Shown: positions 16,973 to 24,597 of the stretch, in pieces
Layout of the letters: the number at the start of each line of letters is the position of its first letter
Numbering within the stretch: position 1 is the stretch's first letter
Assembly: GCF_002074055.1 (NCBI RefSeq)
Contig: NZ_CP014619.1
Location: forward strand, 2,947,002 to 3,011,001
Direction: 5' to 3'
DNA from: Frondihabitans sp. 762G35
GTDB taxonomy: Bacteria; Actinomycetota; Actinomycetes; Actinomycetales; Microbacteriaceae
DNA: 64,000 nucleotides
Notes under the pieces: model-generated
The model's input: only the letters and a program-made list of their open reading frames with translations
Databases searched by the model: none
What the model was told of the DNA's origin: nothing
Position numbers and translations under genes: made by a program

Positions 16973-17626
16973 TCAGACGCCTGTGGATAAGTCGGCGCGA
17001 CGGACGACCCAGGAGTGCATCACGACGGCGGCGGCCGCCGACGCGTTGATGCTTCGCGTGGAGCCGAACTGGACGATCTCGAGGACGGCGTCGGCGGCAG
17101 TGATCGCCTCGTCCGACAGACCGGGACCCTCCTGCCCGAACAGGAACACGCAGCGCTCGGGGAGGTCGAACGTCTCGATGGGGACGGAGCCCTCCACGTT
17201 GTCGATCGCGAGGACGGGGATCCCGGCCTCCCGCGCCCAGGCCAGAAAGGCGGCCACGTCGGGATGATGGACGACGCGCTGGTACCGGTCCGTGACCATG
17301 GCCCCGCGCTTGTTCCAGCGTCGGCGACCGATGATGTGGACGGTGTCGGCGGCGAAGGCATTGGCGCTTCGCACGATGGATCCGATGTTGAGGTCGTGCT
17401 GCCAGTTCTCGATGGCGACGTGGAAGCCGTGGCGGTGGGAGTCGATGTCGGCCACGATCGCCTGCATCGTCCAGTAGCGGTAGCGATCGATCACGTTCCG
17501 GGTGTCGCCGTCGCGCAGGAGCTCCGCGTCGAACCGCTCGTCGTCGGGCCACGCGCTCTCGCCGCCCGGCCAGGGCCCGACGCCGTGGGTCGTCCACTCG
17601 GGCGTGGGCGACGTCTCCTCGGGCAT
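16973..17626 (-). CDS. TrmH/SpoU-family RNA methyltransferase
   Basis: A 217-residue SPOUT methyltransferase from ATG 17626. Three family motifs are clear: motif 1 NIGSIVRSANAFAADTVHII, motif 2 CVFLFGQEGPGLSDEAI and motif 3 FGSTRSINASAAAAVVMH. These form the trefoil knot that binds S-adenosylmethionine, and the motif-1 Arg is catalytic. It presumably 2-prime-O-methylates a ribose in tRNA or rRNA; the target cannot be told. It lacks a separate N-terminal RNA-binding domain, closer to TrmL/TrmH-like than RlmB. Head-to-head with the HAD phosphatase gene. Confidence 0.88.
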   Translation of the reverse strand: MPEETSPTPEWTTHGVGPWPGGESAWPDDERFDAELLRDGDTRNVIDRYRYWTMQAIVADIDSHRHGFHVAIENWQHDLNIGSIVRSANAFAADTVHIIGRRRWNKRGAMVTDRYQRVVHHPDVAAFLAWAREAGIPVLAIDNVEGSVPIETFDLPERCVFLFGQEGPGLSDEAITAADAVLEIVQFGSTRSINASAAAAVVMHSWVVRRADLSTGV

Positions 17627-17684
17627 CCTGCAAGGGTATCGACCGGGACGGGGATTCGCGGGTCGCGCCGCTAGGGTTCCTTCC

Positions 17685-18503
17685 ATGGCCCCTCGCGACG
17701 AAGTCGAATGCTGGTTGACCGACATGGACGGCGTGCTCGTGCACGAGAACCAGGCGCTGCCCGGCGCCGCCGCCCTCATCGAGCAGTGGCAGGACGCGGG
17801 GACCCCCTACCTGGTCCTGACGAACAACTCGATCTTCACGCCGCGCGATCTCGCGGCCCGGCTCAAGGCGTCGGGTCTCAACGTCCCTGAGGAGCGGATC
17901 TGGACCTCCGCTCTGGCGACGGCCGACTTCTGCCGCTCGCAGATGCCCGGCGGATCCGCGTTCGTCATCGGCGAGGCCGGTATGACGACGGCTCTGCACG
18001 AGGCCGGCTTCATCATGACGGAGACCGCGCCCGACTACGTGGTCGTCGGCGAGACGCGCAACTACTCGTTCGAGGCCATCACCAAGGCGGCGCGCCTCAT
18101 CATGGGCGGAGCCCGCTTCATCGTGACGAACCCGGACGCGACGGGGCCCAGTGCGGAGGGCATCCTGCCGGCGACCGGAGCGATCGCCGCCATGATCACG
18201 AAGGTCACCGGCAAGGAGCCGTACGTCGTCGGCAAGCCGAACCCGATGATGTTCCGGTCGGCCATGAACCGCATCGGCGCGCACTCCGAGAACACGGCGA
18301 TGATCGGCGACCGGATGGACACCGACATCATCGCCGGGATCGAGGCGGGGCTGCACACGATCCTGGTGCTCACGGGGATCAGCGACCAGGCCGAGATCGA
18401 CCGGTACCCGTTCCGACCGACCGAGGTGCTGAGCGGGGTCCACGAACTCGTGACGGCCGCGCCGGAGGCGTACGACCTCGGCGACGCGGACGGCAGGATC
18501 TGA
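17685..18503 (+). CDS. HAD-superfamily phosphatase, NagD-like (HAD-IIA)
   Basis: A 272-residue protein from ATG 17685. HAD motif I is WLTDMDGVLV, motif II is LVLTNNS, motif III lies at VVGKPNP and motif IV at AMIGDRMDTDIIAGIEAGL. The cap type and length place it with HAD-IIA enzymes such as NagD and 4-nitrophenylphosphatase-like proteins. It is cytosolic, with no signal peptide. The natural substrate could be a nucleotide or sugar phosphate and is not determined. Convergent with the long membrane-protein gene downstream. Confidence 0.88.
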   Translation: MAPRDEVECWLTDMDGVLVHENQALPGAAALIEQWQDAGTPYLVLTNNSIFTPRDLAARLKASGLNVPEERIWTSALATADFCRSQMPGGSAFVIGEAGMTTALHEAGFIMTETAPDYVVVGETRNYSFEAITKAARLIMGGARFIVTNPDATGPSAEGILPATGAIAAMITKVTGKEPYVVGKPNPMMFRSAMNRIGAHSENTAMIGDRMDTDIIAGIEAGLHTILVLTGISDQAEIDRYPFRPTEVLSGVHELVTAAPEAYDLGDADGRI

Positions 18504-18549
18504 GAGGCTCTGCCCGAGGAGACCGAAACCGGTCCGCAGCGGAGACGGC

Positions 18550-21147
18550 TCAGGCCGGCGCCGCCGCGAGGCTGGTCGTCATCGTCTGTCCGCCACCTCT
18601 GCTGACGAAGCAGTAGGCGGTGCGGTCGCCGGACGACCACTGCGTCGCCGTCGGGAAGCTCCCCGAGACCCGCACGTCGGTGTACGCCTTGGCCGCGTTG
18701 AGATTGACGACGGCCGCCGAGGAGCAGGCGAAGGCGATCTGGTTCTGGAGGGCCGCGTCGCCCGGGTACGCCGCGCCCGCCGCCCCGTCGAGGGTCTTCG
18801 TCGCGACCATCTGAGCGGGATGCGCGGTCGCGCAGTCGACCACGTCGTACGTCGTCTGCCACGCGTTCGGGAAGGACGACAGGCACTCGCCCCCGCGGAG
18901 GACGTTCCACGCGCGCGTGCCGGGGGCGGCGGGGCCCGAGGCCGTCGTCGGCGCCGCCGAGGCGGGAGCGCTCGGGGTGGGACTCGTACTCGGTCGAGCC
19001 GACGCCGACGTCGACGCGGATGCGGACGTCGTCGGCACGGTGGCCGGGGGCGTCTCGGCGGACGCCGTGCTCCCCCGGACGATGGCCTGCGCCGCGAAGA
19101 ACAGCCCGAGCAGCACCACGACGAAGGCGACGCCGATGGCGACGATGAGCAGGATCCGGCGCTCACGCGGCCACGAGGCGAACCCGCCACCGCCCGCCCC
19201 GGGCCCGTCTCCGCTCGAGCGCGACGGGACGCGCTCGCTGTCTGCCCCTGCTGCGGCCGGCGCAGCCGACGCCCACGCCGCGGGCGCCGCCGCGGGATCG
19301 ATCGGTCCGACGTCGGCACGAGGAGCAGCGAGGTTCCAGGAGGCGGAAGCGGGCGCCCCCGCGGCGTCGCCGAGCGCCCTCTCGGGGCGGGCGTCCTGGA
19401 TGGGAAGTCGCGAGGTCGCCACCTCCGGGCGCTCGATCGCCTCGGTACGGGCAGGATCCGCGTCACGGGGCGGCGAGGCGGGCGCATCGACCGTCGGTTC
19501 GACGACAGGCAGGATGCTCGTGGCCGCGGGTTCCCGGTCGTCGACGGGGTCGCCGGACGGTCGTGAGTCGGCAGGATGCTCGACCGGGGTCAGCGCGGGC
19601 GGGATGGGATCGCGTGGGGCGTCCGCCCACGACGGATCGCGGTCGAGGGTGTCGTCGACGGTGGACTCCGGCTCGGCCGGGACGAAGGCCGACTCGGGCG
19701 CCGGCTCCGCCTCGGGCTCGGACTCAGTCCGCGGTGAGGCGTCGGCTGCCGCCTCGGCGTCGCGATCGGCGGCCTCCGCCTCGTGGCCGACGGTGGGCGT
19801 CTCGTGGTCGGCGGCCAACGTCTCGTCGGCGACCGGCGTCTCGTCGGCGACCGGCGTCTCGTCGGCGGCTGGCAGTTCGTCGGCCATCATCGCTTCGTAG
19901 AGCCTGTCCTCGTAGGACACCCCCGACATCGGCGGCGAGTCCGACGGAGGCACGGCTGCGGCATCGGCGGGCGCCGACGCGATGTCGATGAGCGGCGCCC
20001 CGAGAGGCGGCTCCGGCAGCACGACGGGCTCCGCTGCGACGCTCGGCGCCGGCAGGTCGTTCCAGTCGAATCGCGCTGGCTCGGCAGAGGGGTGAGAAGT
20101 GTCGCTCGGGACGGAGATGAGCTCCGTGAAGGAGACGTCTCGCGAGGGCTCTTCCGGCTCGAGGGGGCTGTCGTCGTGCGGGTCAGAGGCACCGACGCTC
20201 GGCCGTTCGTCGGAGGCGGGTGCCTCGCTCGACCCGGCGGTCGACTCGCTCGACCCGGCGGGCGACTCCGTCTCCGGCTGGTCGCCGAAGACGGCGCCGA
20301 AGGCCGCGGTCGGCGTCTCGCCGGGGCCGTCATGACGGGGAAGGTATTCAGTGTCGAGCACCGTCGGATCGGCCTCGACGACGGTCGCGGACTCGACGGC
20401 GGTCGTGGGCGCGGGGTCGGGCTCGACGTCGGGCGCAGTCGCAGGCGCAGGGTCGTGCACCTCCGACCGCAGAGCGGACAGGTCGAGGGCCATGGGGTGA
20501 GGAACCGCGCTCGGCAGCGCCGAGGCGGGCACGTCGGATGCCTGCGGCTCGTCCCCGGCAGGATCGGGCCCTTCCGGCTGGCCTGCAGCGGGTTCCCCCG
20601 CCACGGAGTCGGACGCGGCGCGATCGGGATCGATGACCTCGTCATCGGCCGGCGAACCGGAGGCCGTCGCGGCTTCGCCGGCCTGCTCCTCGGTCGTCTC
20701 GACCTTCGCCGAGTGACGGGGAGCCCGCGGTTCACCGAAGAACGAGGCCGCGCTGGGAAGCCGCCGCGGCACGATGGGTGCGGTCTCGCCGAGCGAGGTG
20801 TCCGGGACGCTCTCGTCGCGGGCATCATGGAGCTCCGGCGCCTGCGTCTCCAGGTCGGCGGAGGACACGGCCGAGCCGGAGGCCTCGCCGGCGGGCCGGG
20901 AGACCTCGTCGTCAGCCGACGTGGGCTCGGGGTCGGCGCGAGGCGCGACCGGCAGGAGCGAGGTGGGCTGCGCGTCGTCGACGTCGGTCTCGGTGCGGGG
21001 GGTGGGCGGCGTCACCGGTGCGGCAGGCGGCTCCTGCGCGACATCGTCGTCGGCGAACTGCGAGGCGAACCACGCCGCGGCGTCGTCGACCGTCTCGTCG
21101 GCGCTGCTCGGCTCGTCGTGGCTCGCCGGAGGACGCCCGTCGCTCAC
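18550..21147 (-). CDS. long acidic membrane protein with septum-formation-like C-terminal domain
   Basis: An 865-residue protein from GTG 21147, which overlaps the pyrE stop (GTGA). About 700 N-terminal residues are acidic, rich in Ala, Pro, Asp, Glu, Ser and Thr, and almost certainly disordered; short tandem units such as DETPVADETPVADETLAADH occur. One membrane helix follows (RRILLIVAIGVAFVVVLLGL), then a Ser/Thr/Ala/Pro linker. The extracytoplasmic domain has GGECLSSFPNAWQTTYDVVD and CATAHPAQMVA, with paired cysteines as in the septum-formation family. Topology is therefore cytoplasmic tail, helix, outer domain. The function is unknown; a cell-wall or division link is only suggested by the C-terminal domain. 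Confidence 0.7.
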   Translation of the reverse strand: MSDGRPPASHDEPSSADETVDDAAAWFASQFADDDVAQEPPAAPVTPPTPRTETDVDDAQPTSLLPVAPRADPEPTSADDEVSRPAGEASGSAVSSADLETQAPELHDARDESVPDTSLGETAPIVPRRLPSAASFFGEPRAPRHSAKVETTEEQAGEAATASGSPADDEVIDPDRAASDSVAGEPAAGQPEGPDPAGDEPQASDVPASALPSAVPHPMALDLSALRSEVHDPAPATAPDVEPDPAPTTAVESATVVEADPTVLDTEYLPRHDGPGETPTAAFGAVFGDQPETESPAGSSESTAGSSEAPASDERPSVGASDPHDDSPLEPEEPSRDVSFTELISVPSDTSHPSAEPARFDWNDLPAPSVAAEPVVLPEPPLGAPLIDIASAPADAAAVPPSDSPPMSGVSYEDRLYEAMMADELPAADETPVADETPVADETLAADHETPTVGHEAEAADRDAEAAADASPRTESEPEAEPAPESAFVPAEPESTVDDTLDRDPSWADAPRDPIPPALTPVEHPADSRPSGDPVDDREPAATSILPVVEPTVDAPASPPRDADPARTEAIERPEVATSRLPIQDARPERALGDAAGAPASASWNLAAPRADVGPIDPAAAPAAWASAAPAAAGADSERVPSRSSGDGPGAGGGGFASWPRERRILLIVAIGVAFVVVLLGLFFAAQAIVRGSTASAETPPATVPTTSASASTSASARPSTSPTPSAPASAAPTTASGPAAPGTRAWNVLRGGECLSSFPNAWQTTYDVVDCATAHPAQMVATKTLDGAAGAAYPGDAALQNQIAFACSSAAVVNLNAAKAYTDVRVSGSFPTATQWSSGDRTAYCFVSRGGGQTMTTSLAAAPA

Positions 21148-21704
21148 GGCTCCAGCCCGAGGTCCGTGAGATCGATCGCGGCGAAGTAGGGGTAGCCCGC
21201 CTCCTCGATCACTTCGCGCGCCCCCGTTGCGCGGTCCACGACGACGGCGACGCCGACGACTGTGGCTCCGACCTTCTCGAGCGCCTCGATGGCCTTGAGC
21301 GGCGACCCCCCGGTCGTGGATGTGTCTTCGAGCACGATGACGCGCTTGCCGTCGAGCTCCGGACCCTCGACCTGGCGACCACGGCCGTGGTCTTTGGGCT
21401 CCTTGCGCACCACGAAGGCGTCGTAGGTCTTGCCGAGAGCGACGCCCTGGTGCAGGACGGCGGCGGCGATCGGGTCGGCACCCATGGTGAGACCGCCCAC
21501 GGCGAAGACGTCGGGCACACCTGCGATGAGGTCGACCATGACCTGTCCGATGAGCGGAGCGACCCGGTGGTCGAGGCTCACCTTCCGCAGGTCGACGTAG
21601 TACGTCGCCTTCTTGCCGCTGGTCAGCGTGAAGTCGCCGTGGAACACGGCGAGGTCGCTGATGTAGTCGATGAGCTGCTGGCGTGCGTCGGTCACAGCCC
21701 ACAT
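21144..21704 (-). CDS. pyrE: orotate phosphoribosyltransferase
   Basis: A 186-residue enzyme of de novo pyrimidine synthesis that transfers orotate to PRPP to form OMP. The PRPP-binding loop is VIVLEDTSTTGGSPLKAIEA, with the conserved acidic pair E-D; the Lys-rich loop is VRKEPKDHGRGRQVEG; GGLTMGADPIAAAV is also family-typical. ATG 21704 (MWAVTDARQQL) is chosen; GTG 21695 (VTDARQQL) is an alternative that fits many homologues better. It overlaps by 4 nt with the long membrane-protein gene, so the two are co-translated. Confidence 0.95.
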   Translation of the reverse strand: MWAVTDARQQLIDYISDLAVFHGDFTLTSGKKATYYVDLRKVSLDHRVAPLIGQVMVDLIAGVPDVFAVGGLTMGADPIAAAVLHQGVALGKTYDAFVVRKEPKDHGRGRQVEGPELDGKRVIVLEDTSTTGGSPLKAIEALEKVGATVVGVAVVVDRATGAREVIEEAGYPYFAAIDLTDLGLEP

Positions 21705-21791
21705 GGTACCCGGAGCCCCGCCGAGGGCCCCCGGTTGTCCACAGGGCGAGTGGCAACGGCCGACGTCGGGGGCGCCCGCTAGCGTTGTGCC

Positions 21792-22628
21792 ATGCGTGTA
21801 GCGACCTGGAACGTCAACTCCATCCGTGCCCGAGCCGGCCGCGTCGTCGACTGGCTCGTGCGCGAGGACGTCGACGTGCTCGGCATGCAGGAGATCAAGT
21901 GCAAGCCCGAGCAGTTCCCCTTCGACGTCTTCCAGGAGGCGGGCTACGACATCGAGCTCCACGGTCTGAGCCAGTGGAACGGCGTCGCCTTCGCGAGCCG
22001 CCTCACGATGGAGGAGGTCGAGATCACCTTCCCGAGCCAGCCCGGCTTCGCCAAGGGCGTCGACCCGCAGGATGCCCCGAAGGAGGCCCGCGCGATCGGC
22101 GTGACGGTCGACGGGGTCCGCCTCTGGAGCCTCTACGTCCCGAACGGCCGCGAGCTCGACGACCCGCACTACGCCTACAAGCTCGACTGGCTGGCCCGCC
22201 TCCGCGACGAGACGGCGCAGTGGCTGAGAGATCGCCCCGACCAGCCCCTCGCCCTGATGGGCGACTGGAACGTCGCGCCCCTCGACACGGACGTCTGGGA
22301 TCCTGCGGTGTTCGAGGGGCACACGCACACGAGCACGCCCGAGCGCGAGGCCTTCGCCGCCTTCGAGTCGGCGGGGCTGACGGACGTCGTCCGGCCCCGG
22401 ATCCCCGAGGGCTACACCTACTGGGACTACAAGCAGCTGCGGTTCCCGCGGAACGAGGGGATGCGGATCGACTTCATCCTGGGCAGCGGGCCGTTCGCCG
22501 ACCTGGTCACGAGCGCTCGGATCGACCGCGATGAGCGCAAGGGCGACGCCCCCAGCGATCACGTGCCCGTCGTGGTCGATCTGGCCCTCGAGGTCTCCGA
22601 CGACGACGACAGACCGATGATCTTCTGA
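21792..22628 (+). CDS. xthA: exodeoxyribonuclease III family AP endonuclease
   Basis: A 278-residue member of the endonuclease/exonuclease/phosphatase fold. MRVATWNVNSIRAR, LGMQEIKC (metal-binding Glu), LYVPNGRELDD, MGDWNVAP (Asp/Asn) and SDHVPVVVD (catalytic Asp-His) are all present. It cleaves DNA at abasic sites and removes 3-prime blocks during base-excision repair. The gene diverges from pyrE with an 87-bp gap. The length is normal for ExoIII. Confidence 0.93.
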   Translation: MRVATWNVNSIRARAGRVVDWLVREDVDVLGMQEIKCKPEQFPFDVFQEAGYDIELHGLSQWNGVAFASRLTMEEVEITFPSQPGFAKGVDPQDAPKEARAIGVTVDGVRLWSLYVPNGRELDDPHYAYKLDWLARLRDETAQWLRDRPDQPLALMGDWNVAPLDTDVWDPAVFEGHTHTSTPEREAFAAFESAGLTDVVRPRIPEGYTYWDYKQLRFPRNEGMRIDFILGSGPFADLVTSARIDRDERKGDAPSDHVPVVVDLALEVSDDDDRPMIF

Positions 22629-22646
22629 CGCCGCCGCCAGGCGCCG

Positions 22647-23573
22647 TCAGGCCAGGAGCGCGGCGACCGCGACCAGCACGGGAACGGCCGCGATCGTCGT
22701 GACGAGCACGGTGTCGCGGGCGACGACCACGCCGGTTCCGTAGCGCTGGGCGTAGTTGAAGACGTTCTGCGCGCTCGGCAGGCCGGCGAGGACGACCGCG
22801 ACGAACAGCTCCTGCCGTCCGAAATGGAAGACGAACTCACCCAGGAGCCAGGCCACGAGGGGCATCACCACGAGCTTGAGCACCGTCGCCAGGGCGACGT
22901 CGACGCGGCCCGTCCCCGCCTGCAGCGGCCGCTGCCCGTGGAGCGACATCCCGAACGAGATGAGCACGACCGGCACCGCCGCCGCTCCGACGATCTCGAA
23001 CGGCTGGAGGACGGCGTCCGGCAGGCGGATCCCCAGCACCGAGCAGATCACTCCCAGCAGCGAGGCGATGAGGAGCGGGTTCCGGAACGGCGTCGTGACG
23101 GTGCGCCAGCGACTCCTGCCCCCCTCGCGATTCGTCGTCACGTCCATCACCGTCAGGATGATCGGGGTGGCGATCACGAGCTGGAAGAGCAGAACGGGCG
23201 CGACGAAGGTGGCGCTCCCGAGCACGTAGACGGCCACGGGGATGCCGATGTTGTTGGCGTTGACGTAGGCGCCGCCCATCGTCCCGATGGTGGTCTCGGG
23301 CACGGATCGGTGGAGCACGAAGCGCAGCACCACCACCGAGATCGCGGCCGCCACGAGAGCGGCTGCGCCCGAGACCAGCAGGATGCGCGAGAAGAGCACG
23401 TGCACATCGGCCCTCGAGATCGTCACGAACAGGAGGCACGGCGTCAGGACGAAGAAGACGAGCTGGCTGAGAGGGCGGTGTCCCTGATCGCCCAGCAGGT
23501 CGATCCGGCCGACCACGTAGCCGATCAGGATGATCGCGCCGATGATCCCGAACCCCACCAGCACTCCGCCCAT
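22647..23573 (-). CDS. AEC-family transporter (auxin efflux carrier type)
   Basis: A 308-residue polytopic membrane protein with about ten helices in two repeats. It begins MGGVLVGFGIIGAIILIGYV. Conserved marks are GGAYVNANNIGIPVAVYVLG in the first bundle and GLPSAQNVFNYAQRYGTG in the second; the Asn-rich crossover segments are typical of AEC carriers. Bacterial relatives move malate, malonate or other organic anions; the substrate here is unknown. It is convergent with xthA and divergent from the hydrolase at 23648. Confidence 0.88.
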   Translation of the reverse strand: MGGVLVGFGIIGAIILIGYVVGRIDLLGDQGHRPLSQLVFFVLTPCLLFVTISRADVHVLFSRILLVSGAAALVAAAISVVVLRFVLHRSVPETTIGTMGGAYVNANNIGIPVAVYVLGSATFVAPVLLFQLVIATPIILTVMDVTTNREGGRSRWRTVTTPFRNPLLIASLLGVICSVLGIRLPDAVLQPFEIVGAAAVPVVLISFGMSLHGQRPLQAGTGRVDVALATVLKLVVMPLVAWLLGEFVFHFGRQELFVAVVLAGLPSAQNVFNYAQRYGTGVVVARDTVLVTTIAAVPVLVAVAALLA

Positions 23574-23647
23574 CGCCCCAGTCTCGCAGCCGGAGCCGCG
23601 GAGACCGGCCGTGGTGGTCGGAGGGTCATCCCGGCTAGCCTCGGGTC

Positions 23648-24463
23648 ATGGCTGAGGTGAAGTTCAAGGGCGCCGCTCTCCACTACGAACTGGAGGGCTC
23701 GCCCGCGGGCCCGCCGCTCGTGCTCATCCACGCGGGAGTGGCCACGCTGCGGATGTGGGATGCCGTCGTGCCCGCGCTGGGAGCCGACCACCGGATCCTG
23801 CGGTACGACACCCGCGGATTCGGCCTCACCTCGACGGAGGACGTCTCGTTCTCGGACGTCGACGACCTCCTCGCCGTGATGGACGCGGCGGGGATCGAGC
23901 GCGCGACGCTCATCGGGGCGTCGCGCGGCGGTCGGATCGCGATCGACGCCGCCGTCGAGCACCCCGATCGCGTCGCGGGGCTCGTGACCGTCGGCTCGAA
24001 TCCCAGCGGGTTCCCCGACGTGGAGTTGACGGAGCGCGAGAACGACCTCTTCGACGTCCTCGACGACCTTCTGGCCGCGGGCGACCTCGAGCGGTTGAAC
24101 CGCCTCGAGGCGGAGCTGTGGGCCGCCGGGCCGACGCGCGACGTCCTCGAGCTCGACCCCGCCTTCCTCGAGACGGCCTACGCGCTCAACGCGGCCAACG
24201 TCCGTCACGCCGGAGACGCTCCGAGGGCGGTGCCCATCGAGCCGCCGGCCTTCGAGCGGACCGTCGACATCGAGGTGCCGTCGCTCTTCATCGTGGGCGA
24301 GCACGATCTCTCGACGGAGCTCGCGGCCACGGAGTACCTCCTCTCGACCGTTCCCGACTCCTCGGGTGCGACCTTCCCCGACACGGCCCACCTGCCCAGC
24401 GTCGAGCGGCCCGCGGAGTTCGTGCGCGTCCTCGGCGGCTGGCTCGGAGCGCACGGCCTCTGA
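23648..24463 (+). CDS. alpha/beta hydrolase
   Basis: A 271-residue alpha/beta-hydrolase. The oxyanion-hole strand is LVLIHAGVATLRMWD and the nucleophile elbow is IGASRGGRIA (Ser in G-x-S-x-G, Gly-Ala-Ser-Arg-Gly). The acid is probably Asp in FIVGEHDLST, and the base is His in FPDTAHLPSVERP. HAGV replaces the more usual HG, a minor variant. It is cytosolic, and the substrate is unknown; such proteins are often esterases or lactonases. Confidence 0.85.
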   Translation: MAEVKFKGAALHYELEGSPAGPPLVLIHAGVATLRMWDAVVPALGADHRILRYDTRGFGLTSTEDVSFSDVDDLLAVMDAAGIERATLIGASRGGRIAIDAAVEHPDRVAGLVTVGSNPSGFPDVELTERENDLFDVLDDLLAAGDLERLNRLEAELWAAGPTRDVLELDPAFLETAYALNAANVRHAGDAPRAVPIEPPAFERTVDIEVPSLFIVGEHDLSTELAATEYLLSTVPDSSGATFPDTAHLPSVERPAEFVRVLGGWLGAHGL

Positions 24464-24597
24464 CGTCCGGGCGACGATGTCGTCCGACAGGCCGATGTCG
24501 TCCGTCCGGCGTGGGAATCATCCCCTGGGGCGATCCCCGTCATCCACAGGGTGTAACTCTTTCGGAAACCATCCCACACGTAACATACGCTGGAGCC

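Noticed and set aside
18579-19900. several long frames on both strands over the acidic membrane-protein gene
   Set aside because: They mirror the repetitive acidic sequence and encode only Arg/Pro or Ser/Ala low-complexity chains.
23755-24597. N-terminal extension of the penicillin-binding protein
   Set aside because: The extension is an out-of-frame reading of the alpha/beta-hydrolase gene, and ATG 24598 precedes a normal membrane anchor.
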